Counted from the first letter of the stretch, positions 39,949-48,757 are shown. The stretch: DNA of 64,000 bases from Nocardioides jejuensis (GCF_004337475.1 NZ_SJZJ01000004.1:62001-126000), one strand, 5' to 3'. Made by a program: numbers and translations. Notes: generated by a model from the letters alone, not told the origin.

Positions 39949-40797
39949 TCAGATCTGCGCTTCGACCACGCGCACCAGACGGGCGCCGGCCCGGAGGTGC
40001 GGCGGCAGGTCCCACCGCTCCGCGTCGGGCCGGTGCAGCGTCGCCTCGCGGAAGCCTGCGTCGCGCAGAGCCTGCTCGGCGCTCGCCACGTCGGCGAAGT
40101 GGAAGTGGATCCGGCCGCGCACGAACGCCCCCAGGAGCGTTGAGAACGTCGTCAGCGCCGCGCTCCGGTTCTCCCCTGCGAGGTGCAGGTCGGAGAGGTA
40201 CAGGCCAGCCGGGAAACGGTGCAGCTCCGTGGCGAGCCGGGCCCACAACCCGGTCACGGCCTCGGTCGGCAGGTAGTTGAGCAGCCCCTCGGTGATGACC
40301 GCGGTGCCGACCGTCGGGTCGAGCTGTGCCATGACCGAGGAGAGTGCGTGCGGGCCGGCGGTGGCGAGGGCGTCGAAGTCGACGACCCGGTGCGTCGCCG
40401 ATCCGGGGCCGCCGACGCGCGCGAGCGCCTGGCGCTTCAGGGCCGCCATGCCGGGCAAGTCGGCCTCGACGTACGTCAGCTTGTCGCCGTACGTCGTCGC
40501 GTACTGGTGTCCACGCGGGGAGAGGCCGGCCGCGATCTCGACGACCTGACCGATCCGGCCGCTCTCGATCGCCTCGGTGAGCAGGGCATCCATCGCACGG
40601 TGCCGACCGAGGAGCAGCCCCTCCAGCGTCGGGCCGCCGGTCGCTGCGGAGGCGGCCATCGCCGGGCGGAGCCCGTTGTAGAGCACGGCGCCGGTGCGCG
40701 TGGCGAGGCCCGCGGGGCCGATGCCGTGGCGTGCCCAGACATAGCCCGTGTAGTGCGCAGTGGGGCTGATCGCCGCCGAGGTACGTCGCAGGGACAT
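39949..40797 (-). CDS. LCMT-like class I SAM methyltransferase
   Basis: 282 residues. EIAAGLSPRGHQYA is the SAM-binding loop, followed by TYVEADLPGM and AVITEGLLNYLP, the pattern of the leucine carboxyl methyltransferase (PPM1/LCMT) family. This group in actinobacteria mostly acts on small molecules of unknown identity. It ends 10 nt from the convergent reductase gene, and a tRNA lies behind its promoter. Confidence 0.8.
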   Translation of the reverse strand: MSLRRTSAAISPTAHYTGYVWARHGIGPAGLATRTGAVLYNGLRPAMAASAATGGPTLEGLLLGRHRAMDALLTEAIESGRIGQVVEIAAGLSPRGHQYATTYGDKLTYVEADLPGMAALKRQALARVGGPGSATHRVVDFDALATAGPHALSSVMAQLDPTVGTAVITEGLLNYLPTEAVTGLWARLATELHRFPAGLYLSDLHLAGENRSAALTTFSTLLGAFVRGRIHFHFADVASAEQALRDAGFREATLHRPDAERWDLPPHLRAGARLVRVVEAQI

Positions 40798-40837
40798 GTC
40801 GTGCCTTCCTCGCGCGCGACCCCACAGTCGTGCGTGG

Positions 40838-40910
40838 CGCCCCAGGCAGGATTCGAACCTGCGACACCCGCTTTAGGAGAGCGGTGCTCTGTCCCCTGAG
40901 CTACTAGGGC
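40838..40910 (-). tRNA. tRNA-Arg (CCT anticodon)
   Basis: On the minus strand a full cloverleaf can be read: acceptor GCCCTAG paired with CTGGGGC (one G-T pair), D arm GCTC...GAGC, anticodon stem CCGCT/AGCGG with loop CTCCTAA, and T arm GCAGG-TTCGAAT-CCTGC. Anticodon CCT reads AGG (Arg). CCA is not encoded. Confidence 0.95.
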
Positions 40911-40988
40911 CACGTCCCGGACGGTGCTGCCAGCCGCGACGGCGTACATCCTTGCACGGTCCGATCGCGCCCACGGGCGGGGATGCTT

Positions 40989-41017
40989 TTGTCCGATCGC
41001 GCTGCACCCGTCACAAT
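40989..41017 (+). promoter_or_regulatory. Candidate promoter of the LCP gene
   Basis: TTGTCC (40989-40994) and CACAAT (41012-41017) with 17 nt between. It leaves about 60 nt before the TTG start at 41086. Confidence 0.4.
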
Positions 41018-41085
41018 GCAAGGAACGTGCGGAGCCTTTCTGTCGGGGGAGGGGGTCACGCCGACTCCGACCCCGAAGGATTCCG

Positions 41086-42270
41086 TTGAGCCAGCTGAGC
41101 GCCGCCCGGCATCGCGCCGCTGCTTCGCGGCAGCACCACGTGCTCCGGATCTTCGGCTACTGCCTCCTGGCCCTGACCGTCGGGATGACGCTCTTCGTCT
41201 GCTTCACCTATCGCACGCTCAACGCGAACCTTCACGTCGTCGACCTCGACGGCCTGCTGTCGAACCGCCCGGCCAAGGTCAACACCGGTCCCAAGGGCCC
41301 GCTCAACATCCTCGTGATGGGGTCGGACTCGCGTGACGGCAAGGGCAACAACATCGACGGCCTGACCAACGAGGGCCAGCGCTCGGACACCACGATCATC
41401 GTGCACCTCTCCGCCGACCGGAAGCACGCGTACGGCGTCAGCCTGCCGCGCGACGCGATGGTCCAGCGTCCCGACTGCAAGAAGCGCAACGGCGACACGA
41501 TCCCGGGCGGCTTCGACATGTTCAACGCTGCGTTCTCGTACGGCGGGCCGACCTGCACGATGCAGCAGGTCGAGCAGCTGACGGGCATCCGGATCGATGA
41601 CTTCGTGGTGGTCGACTTCGGCGGCTTCAAGGACATGGTCGACGCCGTCCACGGCGTGAAGATCTGTGTGCCGGAGGACGTCGACGACACGGTCGGCAAC
41701 ATCCACCTCAAGGCCGGCACCCGCGTGGTCAAGGGCAACGAGGCGCTGGACTACGTGCGCGTGCGCCACGGCATCTCCGCCAACGGCGACATCGGCCGGA
41801 TGAAGCGCCAGCAGGTCTTCATCGCCTCGATGATCAACAAGGTGATGAGCAAGGGCACGCTGACCAACCCGGTCCGCCTGATCAACTTCCTCAAGGCGGC
41901 GACCAAGTCGCTCACGGTCGACAAGGGCCTGGGCGACCTGAAGAAGATCGCTGACCTCGGGCTGCAGTTCAAGGGCATCAGCCTGGACGACATCAAGTTC
42001 ATCACGGTGCCGTTCGAGGAGTACCCGCCGGACCACAACCGTCTGCAGTGGACCTCCGACGCCGACAACCTGTGGCGCAAGATCCGCAACGACCAGCCGC
42101 TGTCGAAGAAGCTCAGCTCCGACGCCGTGAGTGCCGGTGACGAGGGTGGCAAGGGCGACAAGGGCAAGCCCTCCTCGTCCGCCTCGCCGAGCTCGTCGCC
42201 GGGGGCGAACTCCACCACGGACGACGCCTCGCACGAGGAGATCGCCCGCGAGAACGGCCTCTGCACGTGA
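41086..42270 (+). CDS. LytR-CpsA-Psr (LCP) cell-wall ligase
   Basis: 394 residues from TTG with GAAGGA 5 nt before it. One membrane anchor (about 24-45) precedes an extracytoplasmic LCP domain: NILVMGSDSRDG, RSDTTIIVHL, GVSLPRDAMV, and GNEALDYVRVRHG with the Arg pair that binds the polyprenyl phosphate. LCP enzymes attach wall polymers such as arabinogalactan or teichoic acids to peptidoglycan. The C-terminus is a Ser/Gly-rich tail. It overlaps the next small gene by 4 nt. Confidence 0.92.
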   Translation: MSQLSAARHRAAASRQHHVLRIFGYCLLALTVGMTLFVCFTYRTLNANLHVVDLDGLLSNRPAKVNTGPKGPLNILVMGSDSRDGKGNNIDGLTNEGQRSDTTIIVHLSADRKHAYGVSLPRDAMVQRPDCKKRNGDTIPGGFDMFNAAFSYGGPTCTMQQVEQLTGIRIDDFVVVDFGGFKDMVDAVHGVKICVPEDVDDTVGNIHLKAGTRVVKGNEALDYVRVRHGISANGDIGRMKRQQVFIASMINKVMSKGTLTNPVRLINFLKAATKSLTVDKGLGDLKKIADLGLQFKGISLDDIKFITVPFEEYPPDHNRLQWTSDADNLWRKIRNDQPLSKKLSSDAVSAGDEGGKGDKGKPSSSASPSSSPGANSTTDDASHEEIARENGLCT

Positions 42271-42455
42271 GCGACGAGCCCGTTCCGGAGATCGAGGCTG
42301 TCGAGACCGAGCCTGCGTGGAAGCGCAAGGCCCGTCTGGCTGCGGTCTTCGGTGACGTCCTGCCGGAGAGCACCGGCGACGACCGCGACGAGCAGCGCTC
42401 CGGCGGCACGTCGGAGGAGTGGCTCAAGCGTCAGGTGCCGCCGCACCACGGCTGA
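42267..42455 (+). CDS. Small acidic hypothetical protein
   Basis: 62 residues from GTG, overlapping the LCP stop (GTGA). It is rich in Glu and Asp with one basic helix (WKRKARLAAVFGDVLPE) and a tail SEEWLKRQVPPHHG. No family is recognised, but coupling to the LCP gene and codon use like its neighbours support a real gene. It is likely cytosolic. Confidence 0.7.
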   Translation: MSDEPVPEIEAVETEPAWKRKARLAAVFGDVLPESTGDDRDEQRSGGTSEEWLKRQVPPHHG

Positions 42456-42515
42456 GCCTGTGCCTGCCTGTGGAGGACGCCAGCACGGGGCGGCGTGCCG
42501 TCCTAGCGTCGCGCC

Positions 42516-43157
42516 ATGGACTTCTCGGGAGTACGCCGACGGCTCGCCGCCGCGCTGGGCGAGGTGCGCCGCACGATCCTCGTACGTCGCCGACTGTTGA
42601 GCGCGCTGTGCGCCGGTGTCGCGGTGCTGGCGACGGTGCGGGCGCTCGCGCCGCCACCTCCACGCATGGCCGCGACCCTGGTGGCGGCGCATGCGCTCGC
42701 CGCCGGTGACGTGGTCGGGCCGGCGGACGTCGCGAGCAAGGCGCTGCCCGTCGCTGCCGTGCCGGACGGTGCCGCGCGTGATCCCGTCGGGCGCACGCTG
42801 GCCGGCGCCATGGCGCCCGGAGAGGTGATCACCGATACGCGGCTGGTCGGCCCGACGTTGCTCGAGGGGCATGAGGGTTCCGTGGCGCTGCCGGTGCGCA
42901 TCGCGGATGCCGACGTGGTGGCGCTGCTGCGGGTGGGTGACCGGGTGGATCTGTTCGCTGCCGACCCGGCCGCAGCGACGCCCTCGGGGACGCGGTTGCT
43001 GGAGGGTGGGCTGATCCTCGCTCTCCCGCGCTCCGCGGCTCGATCTGCGGATGGACAGAAGGGGAGCCTGGTGGTCATGGCGGTGACTCCGGACCAGGGA
43101 GCGGAGATCTCCGGCCACGCGGCGCGGGGTCTTTTGACCGTTGCCTTGTCCCGATAG
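42516..43157 (+). CDS. SAF-domain membrane protein (RcpC/CpaB-like)
   Basis: 213 residues. A basic N-terminus and one membrane helix (about 27-46) are followed by a SAF domain (LVAAHALAAGDVVGPADVASK, then GRTLAGAMAPGEVITDTRL) and an RcpC-like C-terminal part. CpaB/RcpC proteins act in Flp pilus assembly, but no pilus gene is near, so a stand-alone wall-associated role is more likely. A gene of this kind next to mscL is common in actinobacteria. Confidence 0.8.
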   Translation: MDFSGVRRRLAAALGEVRRTILVRRRLLSALCAGVAVLATVRALAPPPPRMAATLVAAHALAAGDVVGPADVASKALPVAAVPDGAARDPVGRTLAGAMAPGEVITDTRLVGPTLLEGHEGSVALPVRIADADVVALLRVGDRVDLFAADPAAATPSGTRLLEGGLILALPRSAARSADGQKGSLVVMAVTPDQGAEISGHAARGLLTVALSR

Positions 43158-43217
43158 TCTGCGACGGAGATCGCTCTGCTCGGTGCAGCGCGTACCGGTA
43201 ATTTTGAAGGAGATCAG

Positions 43218-43553
43218 ATGTCCGGTTTCAAGAACTTCCTCCTCCGTGGCAACCTCGTCGAGTTCGCTGTCGCGGTCATCATGGCGACCGCCTTCGGCAA
43301 GGTCGTTGCGGCGTTCGTCGCCTGGCTGACTGCCCAGCTTCCCGAGAAGTCGCTGAAGTACTTCGCTGACGACCCGAAGACCTTCGGTGCGTTCATCAAC
43401 GCCCTGATCGCGTTCATCCTTCTGGGTGCGGTCGTCTACTTCTTCGTCGTCGTGCCGTACACGAAGGCGAAGGACCGCTTCTTCCCGGGCGAGGCCGCTG
43501 GCCCGTCGGAGGTCGAGCTCCTCACCCAGATCCGCGACTCGCTCGCCAAGTGA
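43218..43553 (+). CDS. mscL: Large-conductance mechanosensitive channel
   Basis: 111 residues with AAGGAG 5 nt before the ATG. Two membrane helices and the opening FKNFLLRGNLVEFAVAVIMATAFGKVV match MscL; the pore-lining Gly and Ala positions are in the first helix. The C-terminal helix ends PSEVELLTQIRDSLAK. It opens under membrane tension to release solutes during osmotic downshock. The C-terminal bundle is shorter than in E. coli, as in other actinobacteria. Confidence 0.95.
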   Translation: MSGFKNFLLRGNLVEFAVAVIMATAFGKVVAAFVAWLTAQLPEKSLKYFADDPKTFGAFINALIAFILLGAVVYFFVVVPYTKAKDRFFPGEAAGPSEVELLTQIRDSLAK

Positions 43554-43571
43554 TCTGACGCAGTGCCGTCT

Positions 43572-43605
43572 CGAGGCCCGTCTCCCGCGAGGGAGGCGGG
43601 CCTCG
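43572..43605 (+). terminator. Terminator after mscL
   Basis: CGAGGCCCG (43572-43580) pairs with CGGGCCTCG (43597-43605), with inner CTCCC/GGGAG, giving a long GC stem. It lies between mscL and the fmdB-type gene. Confidence 0.75.
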
Positions 43606-43630
43606 TGCGTTCCTCTAGAATGTCCGCACC

Positions 43631-43855
43631 ATGCCGACCTATCAGTACGCCTGCACCGCGTGCGGGCACACGTTTGAGCAGTTCCAGAGTTTCAGCGAGG
43701 ACGCGCTGACCGTCTGCCCCGAGTGCGACGGCAAGCTCCGCAAGGTCTTCAGCGCGGCCGGCGTCCACTTCAAGGGCTCTGGTTTCTACCGCACCGACTC
43801 GCGCACCAGCTCCTCCTCGAGCAGCAGCTCCAGCTCCAGCTCGTCTGCCTCCTGA
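43631..43855 (+). CDS. FmdB-type zinc-ribbon protein, Ruc-like
   Basis: 74 residues. CTAC (C-x2-C) and CPEC form a zinc ribbon, and the segment HFKGSGFYRTDSR is followed by a run of about 14 serines. The arrangement zinc ribbon, GSGFYRTDSR, then disordered Ser tail is that of mycobacterial Rv0991c (Ruc), described as a redox-regulated chaperone that works with DnaK. The tail here is shorter and almost pure Ser. Its neighbour, the 5-FCL gene, is also the neighbour of Rv0991c. Confidence 0.85.
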   Translation: MPTYQYACTACGHTFEQFQSFSEDALTVCPECDGKLRKVFSAAGVHFKGSGFYRTDSRTSSSSSSSSSSSSSAS

Positions 43856-43897
43856 CGCGGAGAGGGCGCCGCAGCGGCGTTCTGCCGTGCTGCCCTG

Positions 43898-44542
43898 TCA
43901 GCGGAAGCGGGTCATGCCGGACGGCGTTGCCGCCGCGTGCACCGGTACGTCGTGCGGCTCGGCCGGTACGCGTGCCAGCACCTCACCGTCGTGGAGCAGC
44001 ACGCAGACGAAGGCATCCGGAGCGACGCGGTTGAGCGTCCGGTCGTAGGAGCCGCCTCCGCGTCCCATGCGGAGTCCGTCGGCGCCGACCGCGAGGCCCG
44101 GCACTAGCACGACGTCGGCCGTGGCGATCGCGTCGACTCCCAGCCGCGGCCCGGTCGGCTCGAGCAGGCCGCGACCGGCGGAACGCAGCCCGCTGGCCGA
44201 ATTGTCCGAAGGTGACCGTCCTGCCCTCGCGGCGGACGACTGTCCTGCCTCGGCGGGGGCCCACACCGCCCAGTCGAGGTCGTTGTCCGGCAGGAGCACC
44301 GGCAGGATCACGCGCTTGCCTGCTTCGTGCAGGCCGGCGAGCAGCGCGCCGGTGCCGGGCTCGGACCCGACGGAGACGTACGCCGCGACGGTGGCCGCCC
44401 GGCGTACCTCCGGAGTGGCGAGGACGACCTCCGCGAGTGAGCGGCCCGCAACCCCCAGTGAGGCGACGTCGAGCGAGCGGCGCGCAGCGAGAAGTTGGTC
44501 ACGCAGCGCCCGCTTGGCGACCGTGACAGCGGGCTCCGACAT
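43898..44542 (-). CDS. 5-formyltetrahydrofolate cyclo-ligase
   Basis: 214 residues. KRALRDQLLAARRSL opens the protein, then VAAYVSVGSEPGT, LLEPTGPRLG, and the ATP-site segment VPGLAVGADGLRMGRGGGSYDR. It makes 5,10-methenyl-THF from 5-formyl-THF. Between DWAVWAP and GLLEPTG there are about 28 residues (AEAGQSSAARAG and so on) where related enzymes usually have a dozen, so a low-complexity insertion of 15-20 residues is likely. It is divergent from the UGPase gene. Confidence 0.9.
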   Translation of the reverse strand: MSEPAVTVAKRALRDQLLAARRSLDVASLGVAGRSLAEVVLATPEVRRAATVAAYVSVGSEPGTGALLAGLHEAGKRVILPVLLPDNDLDWAVWAPAEAGQSSAARAGRSPSDNSASGLRSAGRGLLEPTGPRLGVDAIATADVVLVPGLAVGADGLRMGRGGGSYDRTLNRVAPDAFVCVLLHDGEVLARVPAEPHDVPVHAAATPSGMTRFR

Positions 44543-44599
44543 GCGGCCAGCCTACGAGGCGTCGCCCGTCGGAGCGGGAAGCGCCCTACGATCACCCGC

Positions 44600-45982
44600 A
44601 TGGCAACCGACGCGCTCGCCGCTGCCCGCGACAAGATGGCCGAGGCCGGGGTCGACCCGGTCGCGATCGAGGTCTTCACCCACTTCTTCCACCAGGTGGA
44701 GGAAGGGGCCACGGGCATGATCCCGGAGTCCACGATCGAGCCGCACGACATGGCCGCCCTGGCGGACATCGACGTGCCCGAGGAGGTCGCCGCCGAGGCG
44801 ATCCGGCACACGGCGGTGATCAAGCTCAACGGCGGCCTCGGCACGTCGATGGGCATGGACCGCGCGAAGTCGCTGCTCTGCGTGCGCAAGGGGCTGAGCT
44901 TCCTCGACGTCATCGCCCGGCAGGTGCTCCACCTCCGCCAGCAGTACGACGCGCCCCTGCCGCTGCTCTTCATGAACAGCTTCCGTACCAGCGCGGACAC
45001 GATGGATGCCCTCGGCCGCTACACGGACCTGCCGGTCCCGGGCCTGCCGCTGGAGTTCCTGCAGAACAAGGAGCCCAAGCTGCTGGTCGGCTCGCTGCAG
45101 CCCGCCACGTGGGAGAAGGACCCGACCCTGGAGTGGTGTCCGCCGGGCCACGGCGACATCTACACCGCGCTGGTCGGCACCGGCATCCTCGACGCCCTGA
45201 TCGAGGCTGGCTTCCGCCATGTCTTCGTCTCCAACTCCGACAACCTCGGCGCCGTGCCGGACGCCCGGGTCGCGGGCTGGTTCGCCCAGTCGGGGGCGCC
45301 GTTCGCGATCGAGGCCGTCCGGCGTACGCCCAGTGACCGCAAGGGCGGCCACTTCGCCCGCCGCATCGAGGACGGCCGCATCGTCCTGCGCGAGTCGGCG
45401 CAGACCCTCGACTCCGACAAGGAAGCGCTGGCGGACCTCAACCGGCACCGGTTCATGTCGACCAACAACCTCTGGTTCGACCTCGCCGCGATGAAGGCGA
45501 CGCTGGCCGAGCGTGACGGCGTGCTCGGCCTTCCGCTGATCCGCAACGAGAAGAACGTCGACCCCGGTGACGCGTCGTCGCCGAAGGTGATCCAGATCGA
45601 GAGCGCCATGGGTGCTGCGATCGAGGTCTTCGAGGGCGCGACCACGATCGAGGTCGGCCGCGACCGCTTCGTCCCGGTGAAGACGACGGACGACCTGCTC
45701 GTCCTCCGGTCGGACGTCTACGACCTCGGTGAGGACTACGCGCTGGCCCAGGCCGCGCCGGAGCTGCCGTTCGTCGCGCTCGACGGCGCCGTCTACAAGC
45801 TCGTCGGCGACTTCGACCAGCGCTTCCCCGACGGCGCCCCCTCGCTGCGCGAGGCGAAGAGCTTCACCGTCCAGGGCGACTGGACCTTCGAACACGGCGT
45901 CGAGGTCAAGGGAGAGGTGACGCTGGCGAAGCAGCCGGCCGCCCAGCGCGTCCCTGCCGGCACGGTTCTCGCGGAGGACTGA
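44600..45982 (+). CDS. UTP-glucose-1-phosphate uridylyltransferase (UDPGP family)
   Basis: 460 residues. LNGGLGTSMGMDRAKSLLCVRKG (about 75-97) is the nucleotide-binding signature of the eukaryote-like UDPGP fold, not the bacterial GalU fold. The segments MNSFRTSADT, PGHGDIYTAL and FVSNSDNLGA follow. It makes UDP-glucose for polysaccharide and trehalose synthesis. It starts 57 nt from the divergent 5-FCL gene and 1 nt before moeA. Confidence 0.92.
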   Translation: MATDALAAARDKMAEAGVDPVAIEVFTHFFHQVEEGATGMIPESTIEPHDMAALADIDVPEEVAAEAIRHTAVIKLNGGLGTSMGMDRAKSLLCVRKGLSFLDVIARQVLHLRQQYDAPLPLLFMNSFRTSADTMDALGRYTDLPVPGLPLEFLQNKEPKLLVGSLQPATWEKDPTLEWCPPGHGDIYTALVGTGILDALIEAGFRHVFVSNSDNLGAVPDARVAGWFAQSGAPFAIEAVRRTPSDRKGGHFARRIEDGRIVLRESAQTLDSDKEALADLNRHRFMSTNNLWFDLAAMKATLAERDGVLGLPLIRNEKNVDPGDASSPKVIQIESAMGAAIEVFEGATTIEVGRDRFVPVKTTDDLLVLRSDVYDLGEDYALAQAAPELPFVALDGAVYKLVGDFDQRFPDGAPSLREAKSFTVQGDWTFEHGVEVKGEVTLAKQPAAQRVPAGTVLAED

Positions 45983-45983
45983 G

Positions 45984-47198
45984 ATGGCCGGCCACGGACC
46001 GCTGACGTCCGTCGACGAGCACCTCGGCCGCATCATCGACGCGGTCGAGGCGCTGCCGCCCGCCGTGGTCCCGCTCAGCGAGGCGCTCGGCCTGGTGCTT
46101 GCCTCTGACGTCGTCTCGCGCCTGCCCCTGCCGGCGTTCGACAACTCCGCGATGGACGGGTACGCCGTCCACCAGCGTGACTGCATCGGTGCGAGTGCCG
46201 AGTCGCCGGTGCATCTCCCCGTCGTCGGCGGCATCGGCGCCGGAGCTGCTGCCACGGAGGAGCTCGCTCCCGGCACGGCCGTGAAGATCATGACCGGCGC
46301 GCCGGTCCCGCCGGGGGCCACCGCGGTGGTGCCCTACGAGTGGACCGATCGCGGCGCGCACGAGGTGCAGATCTTCCAGCAGCCGGTCGTGCAGCAGAAC
46401 ATCCGACGTGCCGGCGAGGACGTCGACGAGGGCGACCTGCTCGTCTCGGCCGGCACGGTCCTCGGCCCGCGCCACCTCGGCCTGCTGGCCGGTGCGGGGG
46501 AGGGGCGCGTCGCCGTACGCCCGAAGCCCCGCGTCGTGATCATCTCGACCGGCAGCGAGCTGCGCGAGCCCGGACAGCCGCTCGGTCCGGGCCAGATCCA
46601 CGACGCCAACTCGACGTTGCTCGCCTCGGCCGCGCGTGCCGCCGGCGCATCGGCGTTCCGGGTCGGCTCGGTCACGGACGAGCCCGGCACCTTCCTGGAG
46701 ACGCTGCAGGACCAGCTCTCGCGCGCCGACGTGATCGTGACGAGCGGTGGCGTCAGCCAGGGTGACTTCGACGTCGTCAAGGCTGCGCTCCGCGACCGGC
46801 TCTGGTTCGGTGGCGTGGCGATGCAGCCGGGCAAGCCGCAGGGGTTCGGCACGATCGACGGGATCCCGGTCTTCACGCTGCCCGGCAACCCGGTGTCGGC
46901 GTACCTCTCGTTCCAGCTCTTCGTTCTCCCTGCGCTCCGCAAGCTGCAGGGCCGGACCCGCCTGGTGCACCCGTTGCGCGAGGCGCGCTGCAGCAAGGGT
47001 TTCGGCTCGCCCGTCGGCAGGCGGCAGTTCGTCCGGGCGGCGTACGACGCCGGGCTGGTCGCCCCGGTCGGCGGCCACGGCTCGCACCTGCTGGGTGACC
47101 TGGCTGCTGCCAACGCCCTGATCGTCGTACCCGAGCAGACCGGTGAGGTGCAGGCGGGCGATACGGTGCAGGTCCTGCTGCTGGACGAGGAGTACTGA
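45984..47198 (+). CDS. moeA: MoeA/Glp family molybdopterin molybdotransferase
   Basis: 404 residues. It has the MoeA markers PLPAFDNSAMDGYAV, VKIMTGAPVPPGATAVVPYE, IISTGSELREPG, IHDANS, TSGGVSQGDFD, and LPGNPVSAYLSF. MoeA inserts molybdate into molybdopterin. In corynebacteria the copy in this gene neighbourhood (between the UGPase gene and the rimJ/glpR genes) is Glp, a gephyrin-like partner of SepF in cell division. Here moaC and mogA follow directly, which supports the molybdenum role as well. The two roles cannot be told apart from the sequence. Confidence 0.93.
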   Translation: MAGHGPLTSVDEHLGRIIDAVEALPPAVVPLSEALGLVLASDVVSRLPLPAFDNSAMDGYAVHQRDCIGASAESPVHLPVVGGIGAGAAATEELAPGTAVKIMTGAPVPPGATAVVPYEWTDRGAHEVQIFQQPVVQQNIRRAGEDVDEGDLLVSAGTVLGPRHLGLLAGAGEGRVAVRPKPRVVIISTGSELREPGQPLGPGQIHDANSTLLASAARAAGASAFRVGSVTDEPGTFLETLQDQLSRADVIVTSGGVSQGDFDVVKAALRDRLWFGGVAMQPGKPQGFGTIDGIPVFTLPGNPVSAYLSFQLFVLPALRKLQGRTRLVHPLREARCSKGFGSPVGRRQFVRAAYDAGLVAPVGGHGSHLLGDLAAANALIVVPEQTGEVQAGDTVQVLLLDEEY

Positions 47199-47668
47199 TG
47201 GGCGACCGCCTCACGCACGTCGACGCGTCGGGTGCTGCCCGCATGGTCGACGTCTCCGAGAAGGACGTGACCACGAGGGTCGCGACCGCCTCGGGCCGGG
47301 TGCTGGTCTCCCCGACGGTGATCGGCCTGTTGCGCGGCGAGGGTGTGCCGAAGGGCGACGCGCTCGCGGTGGCTCGCATCGCCGGGATCATGGGCGCGAA
47401 GAAGACGCCCGACCTGATCCCGCTGTGCCACCCGCTGGCGGTCTCCGGCGTGAAGGTCGAGCTGACGGTCAGCGACGATGCTGTCGAGATCACGGCCCTC
47501 GTGAAGACCACCGACCGCACCGGCGTCGAGATGGAGGCCCTGACCGCCGTGTCGGTCGCGGCCCTCACCGTCGTCGACATGGTCAAGGCCGTCGACAAGG
47601 CGGCGGTCATCACCGACATCCGGGTCGAGACGAAGACCGGCGGGAAGTCAGGGGACTGGGCCCGATGA
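47198..47668 (+). CDS. moaC: Cyclic pyranopterin monophosphate synthase accessory protein MoaC
   Basis: 156 residues. LTHVDASGAARMVDVSEK opens it, and KKTPDLIPLCHPL and TDRTGVEMEALTAVSVAALT are the active-site segments. It acts with MoaA to make cyclic pyranopterin monophosphate, the first step of molybdopterin synthesis. It shares one base with the moeA stop and overlaps mogA by 4 nt. No moaA is in the window. Confidence 0.95.
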   Translation: MGDRLTHVDASGAARMVDVSEKDVTTRVATASGRVLVSPTVIGLLRGEGVPKGDALAVARIAGIMGAKKTPDLIPLCHPLAVSGVKVELTVSDDAVEITALVKTTDRTGVEMEALTAVSVAALTVVDMVKAVDKAAVITDIRVETKTGGKSGDWAR

Positions 47669-48144
47669 TCGCGGGCGTCGTGATCGCCTCCAACCGCGCC
47701 TCGGCCGGTGTCTACGAGGACGAGACCGGGCCGCTGATCGCCGCCTGGCTGCGCGAGCGCGGCTTCGAGACCTCCGTCGCGGTCGTCCCGGACGGGGCTC
47801 CCGTCGGAGAGGCGATCCGGGCTGCGGTCGACGCCGGCGCCCGGGTGGTGCTGACCTCCGGGGGCACCGGGCTGACGCCGACCGACCGGACGCCGGAGGC
47901 GACGCGGCCGCTCCTCGACCGTGAGGTCCCGGGCATCGCCGAGGCGATCCGCCTCCGCGGCGTGCAGGCCGGCATCCCGACGGCGGCGCTGTCGCGTGGC
48001 CTGGCTGGGGTGGCGGGCGACTGCCTCGTCGTGAACCTGCCCGGCAGCAAGGGTGGCGTCAAGGACGGCCTGGCCACCCTCGACGGGATGCTCCTCCATG
48101 CCGTCGAGCAGATTCCCGGCAGCGACCATCCGCAGATCGGCTGA
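47665..48144 (+). CDS. mogA: Molybdopterin adenylyltransferase (MogA/MoaB)
   Basis: 159 residues from the ATG overlapping the moaC stop. The conserved LTSGGTGLTPTDRTPEAT and VNLPGSKGGVKDGL match MogA/MoaB. It adenylates molybdopterin so that MoeA can insert molybdate. Together moeA, moaC and mogA give the later and first steps of the pathway in one operon. It ends 7 nt before the rimJ-type gene. Confidence 0.93.
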   Translation: MIAGVVIASNRASAGVYEDETGPLIAAWLRERGFETSVAVVPDGAPVGEAIRAAVDAGARVVLTSGGTGLTPTDRTPEATRPLLDREVPGIAEAIRLRGVQAGIPTAALSRGLAGVAGDCLVVNLPGSKGGVKDGLATLDGMLLHAVEQIPGSDHPQIG

Positions 48145-48151
48145 CCCCGCG

Positions 48152-48757
48152 ATGGTCTGGCCCGTCACCCTCCGCCACGGCGCACTCACCCTGCGTCCGC
48201 TCGTGATGGGCGACAACCGGGCGTGGAGCGACCTGCGGGCGGCCAACCGTGACTGGCTGCGCCAGTGGGAGGCCACGATGCCTCCGGGCGGCGGCGGTCG
48301 GCCCACGACGTTCCGGGGGCTGGTCCGTCGACTCACCCGGATGGCCAGGGACGGGCAGGCGATGCCGTTCGCGATCGAGGTCGACGGAGCGTTCGCCGGC
48401 CAGCTGACGGTCAACAACATCGTGCGGGGCTCGGCGCTCTTCGCCTCGGTCGGCTACTGGATCGGCCAGGAGTACGCCGGCCGCGGTCTCACGCCGCTGG
48501 CGGTCGCGCTCGCGATCGACCACTGCTTCGGCGCCGAGGGCCTGCACCGGGTCGAGGTCGCGATCCGTCCGGAGAACACCAACTCCCTGCGCGTCGTCGA
48601 GAAGCTCGGGATCGAACGCTGTGGCTACGCACCGCGCTACCTGCACATCAACGGCGACTGGCGCGACCACGTCCTGTTCGGGATCACGCGCGAGGAGTGC
48701 CCCGAGGGGCTGGTGAACCGCCTTCTCGGCGGTGAATCCCACTCGTCACACGAGTGA
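48152..48757 (+). CDS. RimJ-type GNAT acetyltransferase
   Basis: 201 residues. The acetyl-CoA segment is GYWIGQEYAGRGLTPLAVAL, then RVEVAIRPENTNSLRVVEKLG, which is typical of RimJ/RimL N-alpha-acetyltransferases. In mycobacteria the gene at this position is annotated rimJ. The C-terminal codons carry a small inverted repeat (ACTCGT-CAC-ACGAGT, 48741-48755). It lies 60 nt before the sepX-type gene. Confidence 0.88.
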   Translation: MVWPVTLRHGALTLRPLVMGDNRAWSDLRAANRDWLRQWEATMPPGGGGRPTTFRGLVRRLTRMARDGQAMPFAIEVDGAFAGQLTVNNIVRGSALFASVGYWIGQEYAGRGLTPLAVALAIDHCFGAEGLHRVEVAIRPENTNSLRVVEKLGIERCGYAPRYLHINGDWRDHVLFGITREECPEGLVNRLLGGESHSSHE

